NCBI GenBank assembly: GCA_963973455.1
Contig: CAXAZF010000012.1
Span: 1 to 63,022 of the forward strand
Direction of reading: 5' to 3'
DNA: 63,022 bases
Source: Marixanthomonas sp002364245
Lineage (GTDB): Bacteria > Bacteroidota > Bacteroidia > Flavobacteriales > Flavobacteriaceae
Position numbers and translations under genes: made by a program. Shown one piece after another: positions 16,929-25,711 of the stretch; position 1 is the stretch's first letter, and every line of letters begins with the position of its first letter. The notes under the pieces are model-generated. The model did no database searches. It saw nothing but the letters and a program-made list of their open reading frames with translations, and was not told the origin of the DNA.

Positions 16929-17261
16929 TTATCCGTCAAGTTTGTTTACTTTATTCATCATCATTACGCCGTGGACTAAGGTAGCGCCACTTTTAATAGC
17001 GGCTCCTGCGTGTATGGCTTCCATCATTTCTTCTTTAGTTACTCCGCGCTGTAATGCATCTTTAGTGTATGCATCTATACAATAAGGACATTGCTCGGTA
17101 TGTGCAACGGCCAATGCAATAAGCGATTTTTCACGGGCTGTTAGTTTGCCTTCTTCGAAGACTTTTCCGTAGTAATCAAAAAATTTTTCTCCTAGTTCTT
17201 CGCTCCATTCGGTGATATTTCCAAATTTCCGAAGATCTTTTGGATTATAATAATCTGCCAT
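16929..17261 (-). CDS. AhpD-like arsenosugar-associated peroxidase-like protein
   Basis: 110-residue carboxymuconolactone-decarboxylase/AhpD fold protein with the redox CxxC motif in EQCPYCIDAY (C58, C61) and downstream His in MEAIHAGAAI. It belongs to the small family found beside ArsS genes. It is the first gene of the operon, 3 bases ahead of arsS. A role in thiol redox or handling of reduced arsenic intermediates is inferred from the motif and context only. Confidence 0.88.
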   Translation of the reverse strand: MADYYNPKDLRKFGNITEWSEELGEKFFDYYGKVFEEGKLTAREKSLIALAVAHTEQCPYCIDAYTKDALQRGVTKEEMMEAIHAGAAIKSGATLVHGVMMMNKVNKLDG

Positions 17262-17286
17262 GATTGTTGGTGTTTATAATAGTTAC

Positions 17287-17348
17287 GAAAGATAAACCAT
17301 TCTGGTTTTGTTTTGGTAAATATAATGAAGTAGTCTTTCGAAAAACAA
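17287..17348 (-). promoter_or_regulatory. Candidate promoter region of arsenosugar operon
   Basis: Read on the minus strand, TTG (17346-17348) is separated by 21 bases from TATATTTA (17317-17324), close to TTG-N-TAnnTTTG. A second -7-like box, TATCTTTC, lies nearer the gene (17287-17294) but lacks a spaced TTG. A widely spaced inverted repeat, CGAAAGA (17286-17292) and TCTTTCG (17334-17340), brackets the region. I saw no clear ArsR-type dyad, and no arsR gene is in the window. Confidence 0.35.
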
Positions 17349-17373
17349 AAAGCTTACGGAAGATTTTTTTAAA

Positions 17374-18144
17374 TCAGTCAAAAGTATAGGCAACTCCGGT
17401 GGTAAAATCGTATTGCGAATTGGGGATTCCCACCGCTGGAAAAGCATCGTAGGTAAAGGTATAACTGGTTTTTAGAGCAAAGTTTTTAAAAAGCCCAACC
17501 AATAATGATGACTGACTGGAAATTCGGTAATCTTTAAATTTACCTAACTGCGGTTGATAATAGGTAGTGCTTACAATGCTAATATGCTCGTTAGGATAGA
17601 GGCTGAACGAGAAATAAACACTACCTCGAATATCCCGCTGAATGGGTGTTACACCATCTAGAACTTCTTCATATTCGTACATAACGAGCGACCCAAGATA
17701 GAATTTGTAATTCTCCAGTTGTGAAAGTTTAAAACGAGGCCCCGTACCAGTTAGCCCCCTAAAATTGATTAAATTTACTTTGTTGTACTGTCCTTGTGCA
17801 AAAGCTTCCCAAGTAAGTAATTGAGAAAGTTTGTAATTGTACCGAAGATGCGAAATAAAACTATTGCTCAATTTTTCGCCTTCTATTTTCTGAAAATCCA
17901 CATCGTTTTTAAACAAAACCAAATGATTGTTCATTTTATACTGAAGATGTATGTTGCTCGAAATGGTAAAAAAATCGTTTACATTTCGTTTTAATTGAAA
18001 ATCCAGACTGGCCGAACCAGAATAACCTGAAGTGTCGGTTACTTTCCTTAATGATTCAGCATTTAGAATTTGTGAAGTAGCTTTTTCAGAAGAAAAAACC
18101 GCTATGGTAAATACACTTATAAGTAAAAAGTAACGCAATTTCAT
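17374..18144 (-). CDS. DUF481-like outer-membrane beta-barrel protein
   Basis: 256 residues with an N-terminal signal peptide (MKLRYFLLISVFTIAVFSSEKATS) and alternating aromatic/polar beta strands to the end, finishing YDFTTGVAYTFD with a terminal aromatic as expected for outer-membrane barrels. This resembles the DUF481 (YdiY-like) family. No enzymatic motif is visible. It is transcribed toward the arsenosugar operon but separated from it by about 110 bases containing a candidate promoter, so I treat it as upstream and independent. Confidence 0.75.
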   Translation of the reverse strand: MKLRYFLLISVFTIAVFSSEKATSQILNAESLRKVTDTSGYSGSASLDFQLKRNVNDFFTISSNIHLQYKMNNHLVLFKNDVDFQKIEGEKLSNSFISHLRYNYKLSQLLTWEAFAQGQYNKVNLINFRGLTGTGPRFKLSQLENYKFYLGSLVMYEYEEVLDGVTPIQRDIRGSVYFSFSLYPNEHISIVSTTYYQPQLGKFKDYRISSQSSLLVGLFKNFALKTSYTFTYDAFPAVGIPNSQYDFTTGVAYTFD

Positions 18145-18359
18145 AAGTTTTATCTTTTGGCAATAAATACAATCAATACAAAAGTATAGATTTTGGATTA
18201 TCTTTTCAGTATATAGGGTTTTGAGACACAGTGTTAAAGTATTGTTTAAAATTATTTAAAGAAATAATAAGCTATTACATTTAACCGCTTAAAACAAAAA
18301 ATGAAAAGACAAACAGTCTTTTGTGTTTTAAAAACTGACAAATAAAAAAAGAATATACT

Positions 18360-18581
18360 ATGGATGTTGTAAATGAAGCACTACAATTTGAAGAAGAAAC
18401 TACAAGTTTTAAATCTACCAATGAGCGAATAGTTGCTTCTAAAAAAGCTAAGAAATTAATATTGGCATTAAACGAACGCTATAAAAAGACAAAAGATGCT
18501 AAGTTGATGGATATTATGAAGCGCCTTACAGCGATAAAAAAGAAAGCCGAGAAAAGAATTAAGGCGAAAATAGTAGTTTAA
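18360..18581 (+). CDS. Small conserved-looking hypothetical protein
   Basis: 73 residues, highly charged and Lys/Glu-rich, predicted mostly helical (KAKKLILALNERYKKTKD...). ATG at 18360 is preceded by an A-rich leader. It converges on the DUF488 gene, and the two stop codons overlap (18578-18581). I do not recognise a function. Confidence 0.65.
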   Translation: MDVVNEALQFEEETTSFKSTNERIVASKKAKKLILALNERYKKTKDAKLMDIMKRLTAIKKKAEKRIKAKIVV

Positions 18582-18928
18582 AAGTTGCTTTCGAGGTACT
18601 CTTTTAAAACAACAGCTTGATTGTGCTTTTCGTCTTTTGCGCCGTAGAGTAAGGTAACTTGTTTACCTTTTGCAATTGAGGCAATTTCTTTCAAGGAGTC
18701 TTTGTGTTTTGAAAGTTCCTTTTTATACCTTTTCTTAAATTCTGAAAAACGATCTTCTTTGTGGTCAAACCACTTTCGCAAGTCTGTAGAGGGGGCAATG
18801 TCTTTATTCCAATCGTCTAAATGCGCATCCTCTTTGCTAACGCCTCTTGGCCAGACTCTGTCTACTAATACACGATGGCCGTCCCTATTTGCTGCATCTT
18901 CATATATACGCTTTACTTGTATTTTCAT
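18578..18928 (-). CDS. DUF488 family protein
   Basis: 116 residues from the ATG at 18928. The typical DUF488 motifs are VKRIYEDAANRDGHRVLVDRVWPRG near the N terminus, and KWFDHKEDRFSEFKKRY and VTLLYGAKDEKHNQA later. The start overlaps the upstream dioxygenase stop in a TAATG junction, so translation is probably coupled. An ATG 18 bases further upstream is possible but would lengthen the overlap. The biochemical role of DUF488 is unknown. Confidence 0.88.
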   Translation of the reverse strand: MKIQVKRIYEDAANRDGHRVLVDRVWPRGVSKEDAHLDDWNKDIAPSTDLRKWFDHKEDRFSEFKKRYKKELSKHKDSLKEIASIAKGKQVTLLYGAKDEKHNQAVVLKEYLESNF

Positions 18929-19815
18929 TATTCTTCTTCTTTCCAAAGTGTAGGGAAGAACTTTCGTTGCTGAAATTTAGGATGTAAGTATTTTTTCCAT
19001 TCCGATCCGCCAGTAGCGGTTTTATTTTCTCCCTTTTTGTCTAAATAATGTCGGGCAGTGTTTAAATGCACTAAAGGCCATTCTACATTGTATAGCTTGT
19101 CGAATTCTAAGATTATTTTCTGAAGTGCTGAAGAAGGGTTTTCAAGTCGAAGAAATTTTTCTTCTAAGGTATTTCCTTCTACTTTTTTAGCGAGTTCTAT
19201 AAAAGAATCTAAATACTTTTCTTCAAACTGACGCATCGTTAAGGTTTTTGAACCTGTTTTGTGGTTATACCCAGCATCACGCCAATAAATATGGTTGAAA
19301 TAATCTTCAGTAGAAGGGTTTTCAGGAAGTCGTTTTTTCCCCTCTTCGTTTACTAAATTTTCAAGTTTGGTGCAGTAAATTTCAATAAACCGAAACTGTG
19401 CACTTTGAAATCCGCTCGCCGGAGTTAAAGTTGAACGGAAAACATTATAATCTTCATAGCTCATACCATCTTTCATAATATCGAAAGAAGTAATAAGCAT
19501 ATGCACGTAGCGGTTTAAACGAGAAAATTTGTCTAGCCAAATTTCTTCATTCACTTCTTCCATTTCAAAAAGCTGTATAACTTCGTGTCTAACCATCTTT
19601 AAAAGCAGCTCGATTACCTGATGGTACATAATAAAGATTTTTTCATCTTTAAAATCGGTACGCGGTTTTTGTAGAGAAAGCAAAGTGTCTACTTCAATAT
19701 AATCCCAATAATTAATGGGCTTGGCTTGTAATAAGCCTTTAAGATACGTGTCTGGATTTTCACCTAACGCTTTATATTTTTCGTTGATTGCTTTTATGAT
19801 GTCTTCCTGTTTCAT
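18928..19815 (-). CDS. kynA: Tryptophan 2,3-dioxygenase family protein
   Basis: 295-residue heme dioxygenase that opens the indole ring of tryptophan to N-formylkynurenine. Family hallmarks are MYHQVIELLLKM (heme/substrate helix, about 63-74), FRSTLTPASGFQSAQFR (about 127-143) and the C-terminal HLNTARHYL...TATGGSEWKKYL segment. The sequence is diverged from the classical bacterial enzyme but of normal length. The other kynurenine-pathway genes are not in the window. It is the first gene of a two-gene unit with DUF488, sharing a TAATG overlap. A role in tryptophan catabolism fits the amino-acid-degrading gene set around it. Confidence 0.87.
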   Translation of the reverse strand: MKQEDIIKAINEKYKALGENPDTYLKGLLQAKPINYWDYIEVDTLLSLQKPRTDFKDEKIFIMYHQVIELLLKMVRHEVIQLFEMEEVNEEIWLDKFSRLNRYVHMLITSFDIMKDGMSYEDYNVFRSTLTPASGFQSAQFRFIEIYCTKLENLVNEEGKKRLPENPSTEDYFNHIYWRDAGYNHKTGSKTLTMRQFEEKYLDSFIELAKKVEGNTLEEKFLRLENPSSALQKIILEFDKLYNVEWPLVHLNTARHYLDKKGENKTATGGSEWKKYLHPKFQQRKFFPTLWKEEE

Positions 19816-19918
19816 ACAAATGCCCGCGAAGAGGTTTTTTTAGTTTTTAATCAGAAATGATAAAGATATTTAGATTTTTGGAAATGAAGTAAGATAGTTG
19901 ATGATAAAATATATAAAA

Positions 19919-19948
19919 CAAAAAACCCGAAACAAACGTTTCGGGTTT
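19919..19948 (-). terminator. Terminator of tRNA-Phe
   Basis: On the minus strand, AAACCCGAAAC-GTTT-GTTTCGGGTTT forms a perfect 11-bp stem followed by a T run, starting 4 bases beyond the 3' end of the tRNA. Confidence 0.92.
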
Positions 19949-19951
19949 ATG

Positions 19952-20024
<73 letters not shown>

Positions 20025-20168
20025 TGCTTAAAGCGGGTGCAAATATAAACGTTATTTATATTTTGCAAAACATAAAGGTAAAAAATATTCTAATAATTTT
20101 TCAATTTAATATCCCGTTAACAACCTTATGTTGCTTCATTGTTTATTTTTACGCACTTACTTAAAAAA

Positions 20169-20897
20169 ATGAACTTAATAATTGATGTAGGAAACACCTT
20201 AATCAAGCTCGCTATTTATACAAATGGAGAGCTTCAGATAAAGAAAACGACAATTAAAGGTGATTTTTTTGATGTTTTTTCTGAAATAAAAAATAAATAC
20301 CCACAGATTGAAAAATGTATTATTTCAAGTGTCGGGAAAATTAGCGAAACACATCTTGCCAAAATCAAAAATGCTTATCCGGTATTAGTATTAAGCCATG
20401 CCACGCCTATCCCTTTTAAAAATGAATATGCTACACCAGCCACGTTAGGGGTAGATCGCATTGCCTTAATAAGCGCAGCTGCGGTGGAATATCCCAATAA
20501 AAATGTATTGGTAATCGATGCAGGAACTTGTATTACCTACGATTTTATTTCTGAAGATAATAACTATAAAGGAGGTGCTATTTCGCCAGGCTTGCAAATG
20601 CGGTATAAAGCTATGCATACGTTTACAGAAAAACTTCCGTTATTGGAAGCAGAGCAAATAGGCAAGTATATTGGGAGTTCTACAATAGGATCTATGCACA
20701 GCGGTACCATTAATGGAATTTGTTATGAAATTGATGGGTTTATTACCGCTTATGCATCAGACTTTAAGAATTTAACAGTTATTTTAACAGGTGGGGACGC
20801 TCATTTTTTGCGAGATCGTATAAAAAATGACATCTTTGCCACCTCAAATTTTTTATTACAGGGGTTAAACCACATTTTAGAACATAACAAACATTGA
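20169..20897 (+). CDS. coaX: Type III pantothenate kinase
   Basis: 242 residues from the ATG at 20169; an in-frame start 30 bases upstream is rejected because the family begins MNLIIDVGNT. This phosphorylates pantothenate, the first step of CoA synthesis. CoaX motifs visible are the phosphate-binding DVGNTLIKLA (6-15), GVDRIALI and VLVIDAGTCITYDF (actin-like ATPase fold). The stop TGA overlaps the next gene's ATG (TGATG), making it the head of an envelope-related operon, an order common in Flavobacteriia. Confidence 0.95.
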   Translation: MNLIIDVGNTLIKLAIYTNGELQIKKTTIKGDFFDVFSEIKNKYPQIEKCIISSVGKISETHLAKIKNAYPVLVLSHATPIPFKNEYATPATLGVDRIALISAAAVEYPNKNVLVIDAGTCITYDFISEDNNYKGGAISPGLQMRYKAMHTFTEKLPLLEAEQIGKYIGSSTIGSMHSGTINGICYEIDGFITAYASDFKNLTVILTGGDAHFLRDRIKNDIFATSNFLLQGLNHILEHNKH

Positions 20898-22153
20898 TGT
20901 TAAAACGAATTATAGTAACGGTTTTAGTACTATTTATAACAAGTGCTGCCATGGCACAAGAAGGAACCACGTCCCCGTATTCATTTTACGGAATAGGGAC
21001 ATTAAAATTTAAAGGTACCGCTGAAAACAGGATGATGGGCGGTATAGGAGTCCTTTCAGATAGTATTCACTTAAACCTTCAAAACCCTGCTAGTGTGGCG
21101 GGACTTGAATTGGTAAATTTTACTGTTGGCGCTAGTCATAAAGAAAGTACTTTAAAAACTGACAGTGATTCTCAAAACGCTTCAACCACTTCATTGGATT
21201 ATTTAGCAGTGGGGGTTCCCATGGGTAAGTTTGGAGCCAGCTTCGGATTAATACCATACACTTCTGTTGGGTACCAATTACAAACCGAAAAGCAGACCGA
21301 AACTGGGACATCCATTACAAGGTACACTGGAACAGGCGGTATAAACAAAGCTTTTTTAACGTTAGCTTACCAAATTACACCAAAGTTGAGCTTTGGGATA
21401 GATGCAAATTATAACTTCGGAAATATTGAAAATAAAGCTATAGATGCTCAAGAGGATGTTGAATTTGCTTCCCGAGAGATTAATAAATCAGATTTATTAG
21501 GATTTAGTTTTAATTTTGGAGCGGCTTATAAAACCATGATAACTGAGGAGCTCGAACTTTCCACTTCTTTGACCTATACTCCAGAAACCGATTTTACTTC
21601 AGAAAACACACGTTCAATTGGATCAATAATATTATTGACCGATGGTACTGAAAGTCCTGTTGATATTAGGGAAGTGCCAGTTTCAGATACCGATTTTTCA
21701 TTTCCTTCACAAATAACAGTAGGAGCGGGTATTGGGAAACCTAAAAATTGGTATGTAGGAGCAGAATATACAAACCAAAAAACCAGTAACTTTACCAACC
21801 GTACGTTTACTTTAGACAACGTAGCGTTTAAAGATGCTTCTAAATATAGGGTGGGTGGCTTCTATATTCCGGACTATAATGGTTTTGGCAGTTACTGGAA
21901 ACGTGTTGTTTATAGGGCAGGAATGCGTTTTGAAGGTACTGGGATTAATGTAAATGGAGAAGATATTAATGAGTTTGGCATATCTTTTGGAGTAGGATTA
22001 CCAGTAAGTAAGTCATTTTCTAATATTAACCTCGGTTTTGAGGTGGGAAGGCGCGGAACTAAAGACGCTGGACTAATTCAGGAAAATTTCTTCAATGCAT
22101 TTATAAGCTTGTCATTAAACGACAGGTGGTTTCAAAAAAGATTGATAGATTAA
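20897..22153 (+). CDS. Putative outer-membrane beta-barrel protein
   Basis: 418 residues from the ATG at 20897 (TGATG overlap with coaX). It has a cleavable signal peptide (LKRIIVTVLVLFITSAAMAQ), then TSPYSFYGIGTLKFKG and a long run of amphipathic beta strands. The overall look is of the OmpP1/FadL-like or generic Bacteroidota OMP class, ending SLNDRWFQKRLID. No specific substrate can be named. It is placed between coaX and a TPR lipoprotein-like gene in a conserved order with lptC, which suggests an envelope role. Confidence 0.72.
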   Translation: MLKRIIVTVLVLFITSAAMAQEGTTSPYSFYGIGTLKFKGTAENRMMGGIGVLSDSIHLNLQNPASVAGLELVNFTVGASHKESTLKTDSDSQNASTTSLDYLAVGVPMGKFGASFGLIPYTSVGYQLQTEKQTETGTSITRYTGTGGINKAFLTLAYQITPKLSFGIDANYNFGNIENKAIDAQEDVEFASREINKSDLLGFSFNFGAAYKTMITEELELSTSLTYTPETDFTSENTRSIGSIILLTDGTESPVDIREVPVSDTDFSFPSQITVGAGIGKPKNWYVGAEYTNQKTSNFTNRTFTLDNVAFKDASKYRVGGFYIPDYNGFGSYWKRVVYRAGMRFEGTGINVNGEDINEFGISFGVGLPVSKSFSNINLGFEVGRRGTKDAGLIQENFFNAFISLSLNDRWFQKRLID

Positions 22154-22176
22154 TTATTAAACACTAAACTATAACT

Positions 22177-23535
22177 ATGAAAACGAAAGCGATTTTAATT
22201 TTAACGGCCTTAACCTTATTGGTCGGTGGTAAAGGCTTCGCTCAAATGGACGATTGCGGCCTTAACTTATCCTTGTTTACTGAGCCGGCTAAGGCAAAAA
22301 ACTATGAGGCTGCCTTACCATATTACAAAAAACTTATAAAAGAGTGCCCAGGTTATCACTTGGCCACTTATCAATATGCCGAAAAAATGTTCAAACACTT
22401 TATTGATAACGGCGATAAAGATAAAATTCAAGATTTAATTGAATCATATAACCTTAGATTAGAAAATTTCCCTAAAAAAACCAAAGAAGGTGAGGTATTG
22501 TCAGATATAGCTAAGCTTAAGTATGAAAATGGTATTGGTACTAAACAAGAGCAGTTTGATGCTTTTGATGAAGCTTTTACCAAGTACGAAGAAGACTTTA
22601 CAAGTCCGAAAGCCTTATATGCTTATTTTTCATTAGCGGTAGATTTGTATGATGAAGGAAATAAAGACATTCAGGAAGTTTTTGACCTTTATGATGCCGT
22701 TACGGCTAAAATTGAAAAGGAAGAAAATTTGTTAGCTGAAAAGCTTACAGGATATATGGATAAGCAGGATGCCGGCACAAAACTTTCTTCAAAAGAAGAA
22801 AAATATATGAGCGCTTATGAAAACAATCTAAAAGCGTATGGTCAAGTTAAAGGAAGTGTTAACGGTAAGTTGGGTATTCTGGCAGACTGTGATAACTTGA
22901 TTCCTTTATATGAAAAAGATTTTGAGAACAAAAAAGATGATGTAAATTGGCTGAAAAGAGCTGCAGGACGTTTAAGTGCTAAAGATTGTGATACGCCACT
23001 TTTCTTTAAATTGGTACAACAATTACACACTTTAGAGCCTTCTGCAAAATCTGCATACTATTTAGGTCAGTTAGCAGATCAAGATGGTGATTCAGGAAAA
23101 GCAATGGAATATTACAATGAAGCAGCTGATCTTGAAACAGAGCCATCGGAAAAAGTAAAAATATTTAGAAGAATTGCTGATAACTTCCGTAGAAAAGGAA
23201 GCTATGGTCAAGCAAGAACATACTATAGAAAATTACTTGAAATAAAACCATCAGACGGTAGATCGTATCTGCATATAGCAAGTATGTATGCAAAAAGTGC
23301 TAACAGTTGTGGAACAACACCGTTTGAAAAAAGAGCAATTAACTGGAAAGCTGCAGAGATGGCAGATAAAGCTGCTCGTGTAGATGCATCTGTTGCTTCT
23401 TCAGCAAGATCTGCTGCAAGTAGCTATAGAGGTCGAGCGCCTAGTAAAAATGATATCTTTAGTGAAGGTATGGCCGGAAAAACAGTTACTTTTAGCTGTT
23501 GGGTAGGCGGTAGTGTAAGAGTTCCTAATTTATAA
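22177..23535 (+). CDS. Secreted tetratricopeptide-repeat protein
   Basis: 452 residues with a signal peptide (MKTKAILILTALTLLVGGKGFAQ). Several TPR-like units are visible: NYEAALPYYKKLIKECPGYHLATYQYA (about 42-68), SAYYLGQLADQDGDSGKAMEYYNEAADLE (about 288-316) and GSYGQARTYYRKLLEIKPSDGRSYLHIA (about 338-365). The C terminus (about 400-452) lacks repeats. It is probably periplasmic and binds partner proteins. It starts 23 bases after the OMP gene and ends two bases before lptC, so it is in the same transcript. Confidence 0.83.
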   Translation: MKTKAILILTALTLLVGGKGFAQMDDCGLNLSLFTEPAKAKNYEAALPYYKKLIKECPGYHLATYQYAEKMFKHFIDNGDKDKIQDLIESYNLRLENFPKKTKEGEVLSDIAKLKYENGIGTKQEQFDAFDEAFTKYEEDFTSPKALYAYFSLAVDLYDEGNKDIQEVFDLYDAVTAKIEKEENLLAEKLTGYMDKQDAGTKLSSKEEKYMSAYENNLKAYGQVKGSVNGKLGILADCDNLIPLYEKDFENKKDDVNWLKRAAGRLSAKDCDTPLFFKLVQQLHTLEPSAKSAYYLGQLADQDGDSGKAMEYYNEAADLETEPSEKVKIFRRIADNFRRKGSYGQARTYYRKLLEIKPSDGRSYLHIASMYAKSANSCGTTPFEKRAINWKAAEMADKAARVDASVASSARSAASSYRGRAPSKNDIFSEGMAGKTVTFSCWVGGSVRVPNL

Positions 23536-23537
23536 GG

Positions 23538-24125
23538 ATGATCACTTTCAATCATAGTATTAAAAGCGTGATGGCAATATTATTTGTCATCACGTTTTTT
23601 TCATGTGAAGGAAATTATAAAAACGTAAAACAATTAACCCGAAAGGACAATGAACCTATGGGTATAGGTAAAGAGATTAATGCAAAATACACCGATTCCG
23701 GTAAGGTTGTAGCAAATCTCATTACGCCTATATATTTAGATTTTTCAAACTTGGGTTTTCCTTATAAAGAATTCCCCGAAGGAGTAGAAGTTCAGTTTTG
23801 GAATGAAGATGACGAAAAAAGCACTGTTACTTCTAAATACGCCATACAATATGAAAATACTGGAATTATCGATATGAGGGACGATGTTGTGTTGGTTACT
23901 CACGATAGTTTAGTGTTACGGGCAGACCAATTGTATTGGGACCAAAAAAATCAATGGGTGTTTACAAATCAACCCTATCAAATAGAGTTTAAAGATGGGT
24001 CTTATAATGATGGCGCTTGGTTCGATTCAAGCCAGGATTTTACGACTTTCCTCTCTCGAAAAAATGCAGGGGTTCAATTAATTGATACAAAAAAAGAAGA
24101 AAAAGATGCACAAGAAAATATTTAG
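23538..24125 (+). CDS. lptC: LPS export protein LptC
   Basis: 195 residues, with an N-terminal membrane/lipobox-like segment (MAILFVITFFSC, C23) followed by the beta-jellyroll LptC domain (about 50-170; PYKEFPEGVEVQFWNEDDEKSTVTSKYA, RADQLYWDQKNQWVF). LptC receives LPS from the LptBFG ABC transporter and passes it to LptA across the periplasm. It lies in a conserved operon after the TPR gene. The next gene begins inside its last 20 bases. Confidence 0.87.
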   Translation: MITFNHSIKSVMAILFVITFFSCEGNYKNVKQLTRKDNEPMGIGKEINAKYTDSGKVVANLITPIYLDFSNLGFPYKEFPEGVEVQFWNEDDEKSTVTSKYAIQYENTGIIDMRDDVVLVTHDSLVLRADQLYWDQKNQWVFTNQPYQIEFKDGSYNDGAWFDSSQDFTTFLSRKNAGVQLIDTKKEEKDAQENI

Positions 24126-24306
24126 ACTTTTTGAATACGTTTATTTAGTAATGGCAGTATTCTCACTCTATTTGGTGTGGGAAAATTGGGGTGATAACCG
24201 AAATCGCGCTTATTTGTTTGCTTTTTTTGCCGTAGTCGCTATCTTTATGTTCTTCTTTAAGCGTAACTTCCGTAGAAAAATGGAAGAACGCAACAAAAAC
24301 CAATAA
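24106..24306 (+). CDS. Small membrane protein
   Basis: 66 residues from the ATG at 24106, overlapping the end of lptC by 20 bases. An earlier in-frame start would give a poly-lysine head and is less likely. Two hydrophobic helices (about 9-24 and 35-51) are joined by a polar loop NWGDNRNRA, and the tail is basic (KRNFRRKMEER). The function is unknown. Tight packing between lptC and the CBS-domain gene indicates co-transcription. Confidence 0.78.
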   Translation: MHKKIFRLFEYVYLVMAVFSLYLVWENWGDNRNRAYLFAFFAVVAIFMFFFKRNFRRKMEERNKNQ

Positions 24307-25559
24307 TGGAAGTAAGTATTCTTGTTATTGTTAGTATGCTTATCCTATCGGCTTTCTTTTCCGGGATGGAAATTGCATATGTTTCTTCAAATAAAGTTCA
24401 TATTGAAATAGAGAAGAAGCAAAATGATTTACTGGCAAAAGTACTTCAGAAAATAACCCGTAGGCCTTCAAAATTTATTACCACTATGTTGGTTGGTAAT
24501 AATATAGCATTGGTTGTGTATGGTCTGTTTATGGGCGATTTGCTCATGGAATTCATCCCGCTTACCGGAATGTCTGGTCTTTTGGTGCAGACTATTATTT
24601 CTACCCTGGTAATCTTGCTTACTGCTGAGTTTTTACCAAAAGTATTTTTTCAAATTTATGCCAATAAGCTAATTAAAGTATTCGCAATTCCTGCTTACTT
24701 TTTTTATATGCTGTTTTCTGTTATTTCTGAATTTGTAATTTGGATTTCAGACCTTGTATTAAAGTTGTTCTTTAAAACTAAAGGCGATAACATTCAGCTT
24801 ACCTTTAGTAAAATGGAATTAGGGAATTACATCAGTGAGCAAATGGAAACCGTCGAAACCCATGATGAGGTGGATAGTGAGATACAGATATTTCAGAATG
24901 CGTTAGATTTTTCTGAAGTAAAATCACGTGAAGTTATGGTGCCGCGCACCGAAGTAGTAGCGGTCGATATAAAAACTACCCCAAAAGAACTAAGCAAACT
25001 TTTTACTGAAACTGGACTTTCAAAAATCATTATTTACAAAGAAAATATAGATGATGTTTTAGGATATGTTCATTCTTTTGAACTTTTCAAAAAACCTACG
25101 ACAATAAAAAAAGTGCTCATGCCAGTTGTTTTTGTGCCAGAAACGATGCTCGCAAAGGACGTGCTGAATATTTTAGCACGAAAACATAAAAGCATAGCGG
25201 TGGTAATTGATGAGTATGGCGGAACTTCTGGAATTATGACAGTAGAAGATATAATTGAAGAGCTTTTTGGTGAAATAGAAGATGAACACGACAGTATTGA
25301 ACTAACAGAAGAGGTGCGTGCGGACGATCACTATAAGTTTTCTGCCCGTCACGAAGTCGATTATCTAAATGAAACATACAAGTTTAACCTGCCGGAAAAC
25401 GAAAACTACGAAACCTTGGGGGGTCTAATTGTTTATTTTACTGAAGGAATCCCTAACCAAGGTGAAATAGTGGAAACGGAAGGTTTTTTATTTAAAATTC
25501 TTGAAGTTTCAAATACAAAAATTGAAATGGTAGAGCTGTTTTTAAAATCTGAAAACTAA
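24306..25559 (+). CDS. CNNM/CorC-type hemolysin-family protein
   Basis: 417 residues: an N-terminal DUF21/CNNM membrane domain (about 1-170, FFSGMEIAYVSSNKVHIE near the start), two CBS domains (about 200-325, VMVPRTEVVAVDI and VVIDEYGGTSGIMTVEDIIEELFGEIEDEHD), and a CorC_HlyC transporter-associated domain (about 335-415). This family includes magnesium/cobalt efflux proteins and the gliding-motility relative GldE; the 'hemolysin' name is historical. The start overlaps the previous stop by one base. Confidence 0.9.
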   Translation: MEVSILVIVSMLILSAFFSGMEIAYVSSNKVHIEIEKKQNDLLAKVLQKITRRPSKFITTMLVGNNIALVVYGLFMGDLLMEFIPLTGMSGLLVQTIISTLVILLTAEFLPKVFFQIYANKLIKVFAIPAYFFYMLFSVISEFVIWISDLVLKLFFKTKGDNIQLTFSKMELGNYISEQMETVETHDEVDSEIQIFQNALDFSEVKSREVMVPRTEVVAVDIKTTPKELSKLFTETGLSKIIIYKENIDDVLGYVHSFELFKKPTTIKKVLMPVVFVPETMLAKDVLNILARKHKSIAVVIDEYGGTSGIMTVEDIIEELFGEIEDEHDSIELTEEVRADDHYKFSARHEVDYLNETYKFNLPENENYETLGGLIVYFTEGIPNQGEIVETEGFLFKILEVSNTKIEMVELFLKSEN

Positions 25560-25711
25560 TATGTAACCTTTTTAAGAGCTAATAGTGTTCTTTTATCTAT
25601 TTATCTTCAATCTTTTGAAACATTAACACACTAACTTCAATTTTTTTTAACAAAGTTTTTTATTAATGCGTTGAAAATGGTATTTTCGCCCCCTATAAAT
25701 TTGACTGACAG

